Shown piece after piece: positions 23,596 to 32,747 of a stretch of 48,471 bases of DNA. A program made the position numbers and the translations under genes. The stretch spans positions 1 through 48,471 of the forward strand of contig DKKT01000036.1 in NCBI GenBank assembly GCA_002455425.1, written 5' to 3'. The notes under the pieces are model-generated. The model ran no database searches, was not told the DNA's origin, and saw only the letters and a list, made by a program, of their open reading frames with translations. The first letter of the stretch is position 1; the number at the start of each line of letters is the position of its first letter. The DNA is from Chthonomonas sp. UBA6659. GTDB taxonomy: Bacteria; Armatimonadota; Fimbriimonadia; Fimbriimonadales; Fimbriimonadaceae.

Positions 23596-25425
23596 ATGTG
23601 TGGGATCGCCGGGTACGTGGGACCGAGGAACTCGGTCGAGGTCGTCTTCGACCAACTCAAGCGCCTCGAATACCGCGGCTACGACAGCGCCGGCATCGCT
23701 TACCTCAACGGTCAGGACATCAAGGTCCTCAAACGGGCGGGCAAGCTCTCCGTGCTCGGCGCGCTGCTCGAAGAGGCTCCGCCGGAATCGCATCTCGCGA
23801 TTGCGCACTCCCGATGGGCGACTCATGGCCCGCCGACCGATATCAACGCTCACCCCCACTTCGACCAGTTCGAGCAGATTTCGATCATCCACAACGGGAT
23901 CATCGAGAACTACCTGGACCTGAAGGAGGAGCTCGTTCGAGACGGCCACGTCTTCCACTCGGAGACCGATACCGAGGTCGCGGCCCACGTCATCGGCCAG
24001 GAGTACGCCCGCGGCGTCCCACTCGAGGAGGCCGTTCGCGTCGGGGTGAAGCGGCTCCGAGGCGCCTACGCGCTGGTCGTGATCTCGAAGAACGAGCGCG
24101 AGAAGATCGTCGCGACCCGCAACGCGAGCCCGCTCGTCATCGGGCTCGGCGAAGCCGAGAACTATCTCGCGAGCGACATCCCCGCGCTACTGCCCTACAC
24201 ACGCCAAGTCGTCGTGCTGGAGGAGGACCTCATCGCGGTCTTGACCCAGGACGGTATCCGAATCTTCGACGGGCAGGGCAACGACCAATCGATCGAGCCG
24301 ATCCACATCGAGTGGGACATCGCCGCGGCCCAAAAGGGAGGCTACGAGCACTTCATGCTCAAGGAGATCCACGAGCAGCCTGAGGTGATCGCGCAGTGCC
24401 TTGCCGGGCGGATCGACGAGAAGCAGCGCATCCGGTTCGAGCAGATCTTCTCGGAGCACGTGTGGCACGAGGTCGACCGCGTGAACATCATCGCCTGTGG
24501 CACCGCCTACCACGCAGGGCTGATGGGCAAGTACCTGTTCGAGAAGCTCCTTCGGTTGCCGACCGACGTCTTCCACAGCAGCGAGTTCCGCTACGGCGAC
24601 CCGGTGCTCTCGCCGAAGTCGCTCGCGATCTTCATCAGCCAATCGGGCGAGACCGCGGATTCGCTCGCCGCGCTCCGAGTCTGCAAGGAGCGTCGGATTC
24701 GCACGCTCGGGATCGTCAACGTCATCGGATCGAGCATCGCCCGGGAGTGCGACCGCACGATCTTCACCCAGGCGGGACCGGAAATCTCGGTCGCAAGCAC
24801 GAAGGCGTACGTCGCCCAAGTCTTGGTGCTGACGATGCTGGCGCTGAGTGTCGCCCAGGTCAAGGAGATGCCGGGGGTGAGGGTGACCGAGTGCGTCCAC
24901 GCCCTCCGCAGTCTGCGCGAGCGCGCCCAAGAGGCGCTGACGCTCGAACCGCAGGTGATCGAGCTCGCGAAGCAGTTCTTCGACGCGCCCCTGTTCTTCT
25001 TCTTGGGGCGAGGAGTCGATGCCCATGTCGCCCTCGAGGCCGCGCTCAAGATGAAGGAGATCGCGTACATCCCGACCCAAGAGTCGCCGGCCGGAGAGAT
25101 GAAGCATGGACCCCTCGCGCTTGTGGAACCGGGCGTGGTCGCCGTCTTCGGCGCAGCCGAAGCGTCTGTACGAGAGAAGCTGGTGAGCAACATCCGCGAA
25201 GTCCAGGCACGGGGTGGGACGGTGCTCGCGGTGACCACGCGGGACGACGCGATCGTGCCCCAAGCCACGGATGCGTGCCTCGCCGTGCCCGGAACCGGTT
25301 TCGAAGTCCTCGACGCGCTCCTGACGGTGATCCCGCTCCAGTTGCTCGCCTATCACGTCGCCCGGCTCAAGGGATGTGACATCGACATGCCGCGTAACCT
25401 CGCGAAGTCGGTTACGGTCGAGTGA
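23596..25425 (+). CDS. glmS: Glutamine-fructose-6-phosphate aminotransferase
   Basis: The protein has 609 residues. GlmS makes glucosamine-6-phosphate from fructose-6-phosphate and glutamine, the first step towards UDP-GlcNAc for peptidoglycan. It starts MCGIAGYVG, so Cys2 becomes the N-terminal nucleophile of the glutaminase domain (about 1-240). Two SIS sugar-isomerase domains follow, with ISQSGETADS near 355 and QESPAGEMKHGP near 490. The C-terminus NLAKSVTVE is the conserved tail that closes the active site. The start is fixed by the family; the open frame five codons upstream is ignored. I saw no glmS ribozyme sequence upstream. Confidence 0.97.
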   Translation: MCGIAGYVGPRNSVEVVFDQLKRLEYRGYDSAGIAYLNGQDIKVLKRAGKLSVLGALLEEAPPESHLAIAHSRWATHGPPTDINAHPHFDQFEQISIIHNGIIENYLDLKEELVRDGHVFHSETDTEVAAHVIGQEYARGVPLEEAVRVGVKRLRGAYALVVISKNEREKIVATRNASPLVIGLGEAENYLASDIPALLPYTRQVVVLEEDLIAVLTQDGIRIFDGQGNDQSIEPIHIEWDIAAAQKGGYEHFMLKEIHEQPEVIAQCLAGRIDEKQRIRFEQIFSEHVWHEVDRVNIIACGTAYHAGLMGKYLFEKLLRLPTDVFHSSEFRYGDPVLSPKSLAIFISQSGETADSLAALRVCKERRIRTLGIVNVIGSSIARECDRTIFTQAGPEISVASTKAYVAQVLVLTMLALSVAQVKEMPGVRVTECVHALRSLRERAQEALTLEPQVIELAKQFFDAPLFFFLGRGVDAHVALEAALKMKEIAYIPTQESPAGEMKHGPLALVEPGVVAVFGAAEASVREKLVSNIREVQARGGTVLAVTTRDDAIVPQATDACLAVPGTGFEVLDALLTVIPLQLLAYHVARLKGCDIDMPRNLAKSVTVE

Positions 25426-25591
25426 TTTGCTGCTGTTCGAGCTCCTGAACGCGCCGTTCGAGGGTCTCGACGCGCTGGCGGAGGATCGTCACGTTCTGCT
25501 CGATCGAAAGGGCGAAGTCGGTGCTGTCCTGTTTGAGGCCTTCGAGTCGCCGACTCAGATCGCTGTCGCCGGCGATCGAGGGTGGTGCCAT
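25412..25591 (-). CDS. Short coiled-coil ORF (SlyX-like look)
   Basis: The frame encodes 59 residues. The last two thirds have leucine-type heptads (LRQRVETLERRVQELEQQQ), resembling SlyX-type small coiled-coil proteins, although no SlyX hallmark is certain. It overlaps the glmS stop by 14 bp in the opposite direction. A TTG at 25630 would extend it by 13 residues. The ribosome site is poor. It may be real or a chance frame. Confidence 0.4.
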   Translation of the reverse strand: MAPPSIAGDSDLSRRLEGLKQDSTDFALSIEQNVTILRQRVETLERRVQELEQQQITRP

Positions 25592-25804
25592 CGGCCCGCG
25601 ATCTCTTCGTCCGCCCCCTCCATGCGTCAAAGTACTCGCACTTTAGACCGCTTGACCCTCCGCTTGCATTGCATCTGGTCTGCCCTCTCTCGGATCTTGA
25701 GAGCACGTGGCTCCACTAACCCGCTCTTGACTTGAGCACGCACCGCCCGGGTCTGAGGGGGGGCGACTAACCAAGGCCAAACTCGAACACAATTCGCTGG
25801 CTGG

Positions 25805-26515
25805 CTAGTTCGCCCTCTTCCTTGCCAAGATAAGTGCCCCAATCACCAAAGCTGCCAGTGATGCGGGCTCGGGAACCGCAGCGGCGTTATGTTCAAAGGT
25901 CTGCCAGATCCCGAGACCGCCGGCATATTGTGTTCCGTCACCCCACCAGATACTAGGCGGTGAGTTCCCATAGCCCGGGGTAATGCCACTAAGGACTTGA
26001 ATTCCATCCTGATGAAACGTGAACTGACGGGTGGGTGTGTGGATTACTAAAAGGTAATCATGAAAAGCCCTGCCAGTGTCTACGAATGCAGTCCCGCCTC
26101 GCATGGTGTTCTCGGTGTTGAGAAAGTAGATCTCATCATTTGCTATGCCGAACGTGATTCCGACGTTATCGCCAAGATTGGCGTTGAACATGGTTCCGGA
26201 GCGAATCTCCGGATATCCGGAGTAGTCGTAGGGCACCCTCAAGCGAAAGCTCAAGACAAAGTTTTCGGGTCGGACTATGTTTGCGCCTGATTGCTCGTAG
26301 TAGCTCATGAACAAGTGTGGCGAGGTTGAAATGTGGAGACCATCCGGATTCAAGACCCCTGGTTGGAACATAGGGGCCATGGTTGGGTCAACTTCGTTGG
26401 GAAGGAGCCCGCTTCCAAAATTCCACGAATACTGAGCCGCCCACGTCGAGGCGGACAGACCAACCAAGGCCAAGACTGTTGTGCTTGCACGTGAGAAACA
26501 GAAGGTGTGCCCCAT
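25805..26515 (-). CDS. PEP-CTERM sorting-signal protein
   Basis: The protein has 236 residues, with a signal peptide (to about WAA at 27) and a C-terminal VPEP motif followed by a hydrophobic helix and the basic end RKRAN. This is the PEP-CTERM signal that an exosortase removes during export to the outer surface or matrix. The middle looks beta-rich like a lectin or LamG-type fold (VIHTPTRQFTFHQDGIQV). Base composition here is clearly lower in GC than in the flanking genes. Its neighbour is a divergent double-HTH regulator. No exosortase gene is in this window. Confidence 0.85.
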   Translation of the reverse strand: MGHTFCFSRASTTVLALVGLSASTWAAQYSWNFGSGLLPNEVDPTMAPMFQPGVLNPDGLHISTSPHLFMSYYEQSGANIVRPENFVLSFRLRVPYDYSGYPEIRSGTMFNANLGDNVGITFGIANDEIYFLNTENTMRGGTAFVDTGRAFHDYLLVIHTPTRQFTFHQDGIQVLSGITPGYGNSPPSIWWGDGTQYAGGLGIWQTFEHNAAAVPEPASLAALVIGALILARKRAN

Positions 26516-26629
26516 GCACGAGATGTTACAGCCAACTTCGGCGAATTATCCTAGCAATGTTCCCGTGGGACGTATCAAAGCGGACACATTTTGAGGCAGA
26601 GCGATCACCCGAAGTAACATAATGACGGA

Positions 26630-27943
26630 GTGTCCCGAGAACTAGGCAGCTTTCTCCGCGACCTTCGAATCGCGAGGAAGAGAACGATACGGGAGGTTGC
26701 CGCCCAACACGGCCTCTCTCGGTCATCTGTGAGCTCGTGGGAGGCGGGCACGAGCAAACCAGAAGCTGGGAACCTGAAGAAGTTCCTCTCAGCCGTCAAG
26801 GCGACAGGACCAGAGCAACACCAAGCGTGGCTTCTCTTGCGGGCAACTCCGGGCCAAGAAATGCTCGGAACTGCCATTCCAGCGTACACCACTAGCTCAA
26901 GTCTTGTCCTTGCAGGTTTGCGCCTCGGTCGTCGGATGTCCCAGGGTGAGTTGGCAGACTTGCTTGGAGTCAGTCGAAAGACGGTAGGTCGCTGGGAGTC
27001 GGGCGAACACGGGATTTCGTCGGAGCATCTCCAAGAGCTAGCCAGAGTCCTCCGACTTGAAGAGTATGAGCATGATATGCTCGCGAGCGGATCTTGTGTA
27101 CAACCTGTCGACTTGAGAAGTCTTGCCGCGTCAAGGACAACGCCTGACATTGAGCACTTGTTCGGTAAGCCGCTTACTGAAACGGCCTACTTTGAGTTAC
27201 TCCCCGTCTGGGAAGTTGCGTCGGTACGGGCCGTTATGGAAGAAACCTGGAGGCCAGTCGCGAGCACTATTGCGGTTCGAGCAATGCAGTCCATCCTGTA
27301 TTCGCCAATGGTAGGACACATGAAGGCCTGGAGCAGTGTGTTGAGATCCTACTGGGGCTGGCTCGACCCGAATGACGTCGCTTACGGTTGCGGGGTTGGG
27401 CTCGCTGACTATGCTTTCTGCCATGAGCTTGGGCACGATGACCCAATCAGGACGGCGCGCTTGGCGGCAAAGAGACAAGTCCCTTTTGTCAAGATGAACT
27501 ACAATCTACACGTGGACGGGATCGGGTGGCTCATGATGAGAACCGCTGTGCATTTGGCCGTTCTCGGCGAAGAGTCGGACGCATGGAGCTTGTTTCGCGA
27601 GAACCTACGAAGACAAGAACCTGAGTACAACGAGGACTTCGAGAGTCATATGTGGAAAGCGGTAATCCATAGCTCATTGGGACAGCACGGGGCGGTGCTA
27701 GACATGGCTGAAGGCGATCTCCTCTTCCGAGTGGATGGCCTTGACGATGCGATCAGGCTGCCAGTATTGGCCGCGAGAAGTGCAATGAACCTGGGGCTGC
27801 ATTCCCAATACGAGGATTGGATCAAGTTCGGCCAAGAGCGACTTTCGGAGATTGAGATGGCCACCGTACCAGAACCCTTTCGGGAATGGGCTCGAACACA
27901 AATCGAATCGATACGGCGCGGGGTTCAGACGTTCGAACAGTAG
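26630..27943 (+). CDS. Transcription regulator with two tandem XRE-type HTH domains
   Basis: The protein has 437 residues. Residues 6-60 (LRIARKRTIREVAAQHGLSR and following) and 95-150 (MSQGELADLLGVSRKTVGRW) are two helix-turn-helix domains of the XRE type. The remaining 280 residues are helical with Trp/His-rich pieces (YWGWLDPNDVAYGCG, FCHELGHD) and look like TPR-type repeats or a ligand domain; I do not recognise them. The GTG start lies just after an in-frame TAA. The gene is divergent from the PEP-CTERM gene with 114 bases between, and it shares that gene's lower GC content. Confidence 0.78.
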   Translation: MSRELGSFLRDLRIARKRTIREVAAQHGLSRSSVSSWEAGTSKPEAGNLKKFLSAVKATGPEQHQAWLLLRATPGQEMLGTAIPAYTTSSSLVLAGLRLGRRMSQGELADLLGVSRKTVGRWESGEHGISSEHLQELARVLRLEEYEHDMLASGSCVQPVDLRSLAASRTTPDIEHLFGKPLTETAYFELLPVWEVASVRAVMEETWRPVASTIAVRAMQSILYSPMVGHMKAWSSVLRSYWGWLDPNDVAYGCGVGLADYAFCHELGHDDPIRTARLAAKRQVPFVKMNYNLHVDGIGWLMMRTAVHLAVLGEESDAWSLFRENLRRQEPEYNEDFESHMWKAVIHSSLGQHGAVLDMAEGDLLFRVDGLDDAIRLPVLAARSAMNLGLHSQYEDWIKFGQERLSEIEMATVPEPFREWARTQIESIRRGVQTFEQ

Positions 27944-28042
27944 TCCGTTCTTGCCGCCTCAACCCATCGTTAGACTCCCGAAGGTTCGTTGGACGTACGG
28001 TCTCGATTCCCCCAGGGATGCTCTTCCGGTCAGATGTAATCG

Positions 28043-28171
28043 TTAGATTGCGTTCGGTCGCGCCTGGATATCGGTCCCGTGGAGCTTCGCCATCTCGCGC
28101 CGATGGCGGAGGATCTTCTCCGTGATCGACGAGAGTCCGATCACGCTGATCAGAAGGATCAGGACTTCCAT
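28043..28171 (-). CDS. Tiny membrane protein (42 residues)
   Basis: The frame begins ATG at 28171, ends TAA, and encodes a hydrophobic helix (LILLISVIGLSSI) followed by a basic segment (TEKILRHRREMAKLHG). It lies 12 bases after the glycosyltransferase stop in the same direction. The amphipathic pattern is like small envelope proteins such as PspB. It is too short to prove, but composition and position make it a credible gene. Confidence 0.45.
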   Translation of the reverse strand: MEVLILLISVIGLSSITEKILRHRREMAKLHGTDIQARPNAI

Positions 28172-28183
28172 GGAGCCGTGAGT

Positions 28184-29341
28184 TTACCGATGCCGGACGA
28201 CATCGCCCAGGACCCCGAGTGTTTGCTGGGCCACGCGGGGCCAGGTGTAGAACTCGGCTTGCTTCAGGCCGAGAGCGACGCGGGCCTCGCGACCGGACCG
28301 GTCTTCGAGCGTCTCCGCGAGCACGCGGGCCATATCGCCGGGGTCGAGGGGGTCGAAAAAGACGCCGGCCTCGTCGGCAACTTCGGTAAGGGCGGCCTGG
28401 CGGCTGGCCACGATCGGCGCTCCGCAGATCATCGCCTCGACAAGGGGCGCGCCAAACCCTTCGTAGAGCGACGGAAACACGAAAGCCTCGCAGCGCGCAT
28501 AGAGCTTGGGCAGGCCGGCATCGTCGACGTAGCCGAGGAAGTGGACCCGATCCCCGATCTCGAGCTCGGCGAGCCGATCGTAGATCGGCGAGTCCTTCCA
28601 GCCCTTGCCGCCCCCGACGACGAGCCCAAGGTCACCGAGGAGCCCGTTTCGCTTGAGTTGGGCAAGGGCCTCGAACAGCCGGGGGAGGTTCTTGCGGGGC
28701 TCGACGGTCCCGATCGCGAGGAGATAGCGAGGGAACGGGATGCCGAGAGCGCGCAGCGCGTCGTCGCCGACCGCTTCGGGCAGCACGCGGGTCAGGCGAT
28801 TGCCGGCCGCGTGGGGCACGACTCGAATGCGATCGGGATCGACGGCGAACGTGGCGACGATGTCGGCCTTGGTCGCCTCGCTGTTCACGAGGACGGCGTC
28901 AGCCTTGCGGCAGGCGTACGACAGCGCGAAGCGCATGTAGCGCGCCATCTTTGGCGGGAACAGCTCGGGGAACTTGAGCGCGATGATGTCATGAACGGTG
29001 GGGACACGGGGAATCCGCCGCGAAAACGGGCACAGGTGCGACGTGGAGAACCACACCTTGGCCCCCGCCTTCGCCGCCCGACCCGCGCCGACGAAGTGCT
29101 CGAACAGCGCCCTGCCCCCGGTCTTGTCCGGGACTTCGGGACGAATGTGGACGGCGGGAATCGCGCGCCACCGGTCGGGGGCTTCGAAGTTCGTGTTGAC
29201 GAAGACCTCATACGCGTGGTCGGGATGGTGCGTGAAGAGGGCGTCGAGGAGGTTGAGGGAGTAGCGGGAGATGCCGGCGTGGCGGAACGACTGCTCGGAG
29301 CGCATGTAGCCCGCCCCGATTCCGATCCCGAATCCGCTCAT
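28184..29341 (-). CDS. GT4-family glycosyltransferase
   Basis: The protein has 385 residues in the GT-B fold layout. The N-terminal domain reaches about residue 185; the donor domain includes LLAIGTVEPRKNLPRL and YEGFGAPLVEAM, the E-x7-E motif of group 1 transferases. It should transfer a nucleotide-sugar residue onto a surface polysaccharide or other acceptor; the sugar is unknown. The ATG at 29341 gives a normal N-terminus. A longer frame to 29641 crosses into the divergent protease gene. The upstream intergenic space of 70 bases must hold both promoters. Confidence 0.9.
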   Translation of the reverse strand: MSGFGIGIGAGYMRSEQSFRHAGISRYSLNLLDALFTHHPDHAYEVFVNTNFEAPDRWRAIPAVHIRPEVPDKTGGRALFEHFVGAGRAAKAGAKVWFSTSHLCPFSRRIPRVPTVHDIIALKFPELFPPKMARYMRFALSYACRKADAVLVNSEATKADIVATFAVDPDRIRVVPHAAGNRLTRVLPEAVGDDALRALGIPFPRYLLAIGTVEPRKNLPRLFEALAQLKRNGLLGDLGLVVGGGKGWKDSPIYDRLAELEIGDRVHFLGYVDDAGLPKLYARCEAFVFPSLYEGFGAPLVEAMICGAPIVASRQAALTEVADEAGVFFDPLDPGDMARVLAETLEDRSGREARVALGLKQAEFYTWPRVAQQTLGVLGDVVRHR

Positions 29342-29411
29342 CGTGCGAACAGTATGGCCGAGGTCCCAGGACGGGGGAATCCTGACGCGGGCGCGCGAAG
29401 TAGTACGGTCC

Positions 29412-30566
29412 ATGGTGACTTCTGCTCTCTTGGGGTTGGTTCTCGTTTCCTCGCCCGCAGCTGACGACTTCGGCAAGCTATGGGAGCAATGCGCGCAGTC
29501 GATCCGAGGCCAGTACTGGGCCCGGAAGACCCGCGGTCCGGAGATGGAGGCCCTGCTCAAGAAGTACGCAGACCGCGCGAAGGGGGCCAAGAGCCGCGCG
29601 GAGTTCAGTGCCGCCGTCAACGCGATGATCGACGAGTTCAAGGACTCCCACTTCGAGTTCCTCGGTGACGATCGGCAGGGTTACTATCTGTTCGATGGGC
29701 TGGCCCGCAAGGAAGCGACACCCATGCCGCACATTGGCGCCTGGTTCAAACCGGCGAGCGACGGCTACACCGTGACGATGGTCCTCGATGGATTCGAAGC
29801 AGAGCGCGCCGGCCTGCGCAAGGGCGATGTCATCGTCTCGATCGACGGAGAGGAGTTCACCCCCGTGACGTCGCTCAAACCCCGGGTCGACAAGCAGGCG
29901 ACGCTCAAGGTACGCCGCGGGAGCCAGACCTTGGACGCCAAGGTCGAGGTCGGCAGCAAGCCTGCGATGGACCTGTTCCTCGAGGCGACCCGAAACAGCG
30001 CCCGCGTCATCGAAGACGACGGCAAGAAGATCGGCTACGTCCACCTGTGGACGCAGGCCAACGAACGGTTTATCAACGCGCTCCATGGCCTCGTGTATGG
30101 CAAGTTCCGCGACACCGATGCGATGATCCTGGATCTTCGGGATGGGTTCGGCGGACGTCCCGAAGCCTATGCCGACCCGTTCTTCCGCCCCGACGTCAAG
30201 CTCGAATGGAACTTCGGCGAGCGCACGACGATGCGCCAAGACTTCGGCTACGGCCGGCCGCTCATCGTGCTGATCAACGAGGGTTCGCGCAGCGCGAAAG
30301 AAGTCCTGAGCTTCATCCTCAAGAAGTCGGGCCGCGCGACGCTGGTCGGATCCACCACAGCAGGCGATGTACTCGGCACCGGCCCCTTCCGTGTCGCGGA
30401 TTGGGCCTACCTCGAGATCCCCATGGTCGACCTCAAGGTCGATGGCGAGCGCATCGAGCGTGCCGGCGTCACTCCCCACTTCCCCGTTCCCCAAGAGCAC
30501 GATGACGCGGGCAACGACCTCCATCTCGCGAAGGCGCTCGAGGTGCTGCGAGGCAAGCTCAAGTAG
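29412..30566 (+). CDS. S41-like peptidase with PDZ domain
   Basis: The protein has 384 residues: a short hydrophobic start, an N-terminal helical part, a PDZ domain (about 100-180, GLRKGDVIVSIDGEEF), then an S41 domain. The CtpA-type serine (Ser294, in GSRSAKE) is present. In aligned position the catalytic lysine of the usual T-x-GKG motif is replaced by Asp319 in TTAGDVLG. So either another residue serves as base, as in some S41 subgroups, or the protein is inactive. The probable location is the periplasm, but a clear signal peptide cleavage site is hard to see (LVSSPAA). Confidence 0.82.
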   Translation: MVTSALLGLVLVSSPAADDFGKLWEQCAQSIRGQYWARKTRGPEMEALLKKYADRAKGAKSRAEFSAAVNAMIDEFKDSHFEFLGDDRQGYYLFDGLARKEATPMPHIGAWFKPASDGYTVTMVLDGFEAERAGLRKGDVIVSIDGEEFTPVTSLKPRVDKQATLKVRRGSQTLDAKVEVGSKPAMDLFLEATRNSARVIEDDGKKIGYVHLWTQANERFINALHGLVYGKFRDTDAMILDLRDGFGGRPEAYADPFFRPDVKLEWNFGERTTMRQDFGYGRPLIVLINEGSRSAKEVLSFILKKSGRATLVGSTTAGDVLGTGPFRVADWAYLEIPMVDLKVDGERIERAGVTPHFPVPQEHDDAGNDLHLAKALEVLRGKLK

Positions 30567-30572
30567 CCGAAC

Positions 30573-31982
30573 TCAAGCCCGAAGCTTCGGATACAGACGG
30601 CGGAACCGGTCCAGAGCCTCGGCGTAGTCCACGCCGGACGGCCACGTCTCGCCGCTGACCCGGACGGTGTCTCGGGTTGCGGCGGACACATCCGGCCAGA
30701 TTCCGGCCCCGACCCCGGCCAGGAGAGCGGCACCGAACGCCGGCCCTTCGTCGACCTCGAGTGTCTGGATCGGGTGCTGCAGGACGTCGGCCAGGATCTG
30801 TCGCCAAAGCGAACTCCGGGCACCGCCGCCGTTGACGCGGATCGCTTGGGTTTGGGCGCCGAGCGCAAGCAGCCGGTCGTAGCAGTCGCGGAGCCCAAAC
30901 GTAGCGCCTTCCAGCACGGCCCGGGCCAGATGACCCCGACCGTGGGCGAGGGTCATCCCGACCCACGCTGCACGGGCGTCCGGGTCAAGGTGGGGACATC
31001 GCTCCCCTGTGAGATAGGGCAAGAAGGTCAGCCCCGCGCATCCCGCAGGCGTCGCGGCAGCCTCGGCATCGGCGACCCCGTATCCTTCGTTCGGATACAG
31101 AGTGTCGCGCAGCCAGGCCACGGCTCCGCCGCACGAGAGCATCACCCCCATCGCGAAGTACGCGCGATTGGCGTGCCCAAACACGTGGACGGCACCGGTC
31201 GGGTCGGGTCTCGGCTCAGGAATCGCGGCTGCGACGACCCCGCTCGTGCCGAGACTGATCGTCACGATGCCAGGCTCGACGACCCCGGTGCCGATCGCGG
31301 CGGCGGCCTGGTCCCCCGCCCCGGCGACGACCGGTCGCCCCTCCGGCGTCCACGCGGTGACTTCGTCGGACTCGAAAATCGGCGGCAGGTGCGAAGATGG
31401 CACCCCAACCGCATCGAGAATCTCCCGGGACCACTGGCGAGACCCGAGATCGAGGGCGCCGACGCCGGAGGCGTCGGCGACGTCGGTGGCGAGGACGCCG
31501 GTGAGCCGCTCGCGGACGAAGTCCTTCGGCAGGAGCACGTGGCGGACGCGCGCGAACGACTCGGGTTCATGACGCCGGAGCCAAAGGATCTTCGGGAGCT
31601 GAAACCCCGTCAGCGGCGGGTTGCCGGTGATCGCACGGACCCGCTCGGGGCCGACGAGCCGGTCGATTTCCGCGCACTCGGCGGCGGTGCGCTGGTCGTT
31701 CCATAGCATGGCGGGGCGGATGACTTGACGAGCCTCGTCGAGGAAGGCGGCCCCGTGCATCTGGCCGGTCAGGCCGATCGCATCGATCGGGCCGTCAGGA
31801 AGGGCCGACAGGCAACTTTGGACGGCGGTCCACCAGTCTTCCGGATCCTGCTCGGACCAGAGCGGCTGAGGCACCGAGAGCGCAAGCGGCACCGCCGTTT
31901 GCGCGAGGATATGACCATGTTCGTCGATCAGGAGGGCTTTGACACCCGACGTACCGACATCGATGCCGAGAAGGCGTGACAT
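30573..31982 (-). CDS. xylB: Xylulokinase (FGGY carbohydrate kinase)
   Basis: The protein has 469 residues, normal for the family. It phosphorylates D-xylulose with ATP for entry into the pentose phosphate pathway. Visible motifs are GIDVGTSGVKALL (phosphate-binding) near the start, GLTGQMHGAAFLD and WNDQRT, which are typical of xylulokinase, and a GTSGVV phosphate-2 region. NGGGARSSLWRQILADVL follows in the ATPase domain. No xylose isomerase is near. Its ATG lies directly after the SDR stop codon. Confidence 0.9.
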   Translation of the reverse strand: MSRLLGIDVGTSGVKALLIDEHGHILAQTAVPLALSVPQPLWSEQDPEDWWTAVQSCLSALPDGPIDAIGLTGQMHGAAFLDEARQVIRPAMLWNDQRTAAECAEIDRLVGPERVRAITGNPPLTGFQLPKILWLRRHEPESFARVRHVLLPKDFVRERLTGVLATDVADASGVGALDLGSRQWSREILDAVGVPSSHLPPIFESDEVTAWTPEGRPVVAGAGDQAAAAIGTGVVEPGIVTISLGTSGVVAAAIPEPRPDPTGAVHVFGHANRAYFAMGVMLSCGGAVAWLRDTLYPNEGYGVADAEAAATPAGCAGLTFLPYLTGERCPHLDPDARAAWVGMTLAHGRGHLARAVLEGATFGLRDCYDRLLALGAQTQAIRVNGGGARSSLWRQILADVLQHPIQTLEVDEGPAFGAALLAGVGAGIWPDVSAATRDTVRVSGETWPSGVDYAEALDRFRRLYPKLRA

Positions 31983-32708
31983 TTAGATCCGAAGCCGCCG
32001 GAAAATCGGTGAGGGAATCCGCTTGATGATCGCGAACATCAGCCAGTGCGAGAACTTCAGGTAGTGCTCCCCGGTGAACCGGCTCTTTCTCAGGATCATT
32101 TCGGCGGCGGTGTCGGCGTTCATCGCGTTGCGGAGGTGGAGGTGGGCGGTCATCTCGGTTTGGATCGGCCCCGGTTTGATCGTCACGACCCGCACCCCGT
32201 AGCGGGACAGTCGATTCCGGAGCGCCTCCAGATACGTCGCGAGTGCGGCTTTGGTCGTGTTGTAGACGGGTTGGCCACAGCGCCCACGGTCCCCAGCGAC
32301 GCTTCCGATGCCGACGATCGCGCCGTGCTTGGTGTTCTGGAAGCGGATCGCCGCTTGATCGAGCCACGCGATCGCTCCGAGAAGATTCACCTGAACCATC
32401 GCTCGATCTTTGGCGAAGTCGTACTCGGTCAACCCGACCTCGGGCATGATGCCGCTGGCGTAGATGACGAGATCGAGGCCACCGAGATCCCCGGTGACCC
32501 GCTGAAAGAGATCGGGGACCGTCTCGACGTCGGCGACATCGTGGACATACGGGAGGACCTGGTTAGGAAAGCGAGTCGCAAGTGCCTCAAGCCGGTCCCC
32601 ACGTCGAGCGATCGCCGCGACCTTACAGCCGTCCATCGCCAGGCGCTCGACGAGCGCCTGGCCGACCCCGGATGAGGCTCCGACGACGATGGCATGGCGG
32701 TACTGCAC
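31983..32708 (-). CDS. Short-chain dehydrogenase/reductase
   Basis: The protein has 241 residues, a classical SDR. The N-terminal VVGASSGVG binds NAD(P)H, the IYASG segment is present, and the active site shows Ser-Val-Ala and YNTTK (Tyr and Lys of YxxxK). It reduces or oxidises an alcohol or ketone of unknown identity. The end resembles the GMC/YbbO type (KPGPIQTEMT). The start is GTG. It is followed without any gap by xylB, so the two may be co-expressed, although no functional link is evident. Confidence 0.88.
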   Translation of the reverse strand: MQYRHAIVVGASSGVGQALVERLAMDGCKVAAIARRGDRLEALATRFPNQVLPYVHDVADVETVPDLFQRVTGDLGGLDLVIYASGIMPEVGLTEYDFAKDRAMVQVNLLGAIAWLDQAAIRFQNTKHGAIVGIGSVAGDRGRCGQPVYNTTKAALATYLEALRNRLSRYGVRVVTIKPGPIQTEMTAHLHLRNAMNADTAAEMILRKSRFTGEHYLKFSHWLMFAIIKRIPSPIFRRLRI

Positions 32709-32747
32709 GGACGTATGAGGATAGACGATCCCGACCGGCGCAGAGTC

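Noticed and set aside
23596..23650. glmS ribozyme upstream of glmS
   Set aside because: The leader holds REP-like hairpins, but no glmS ribozyme core was recognised and the distribution of that ribozyme does not favour this phylum.
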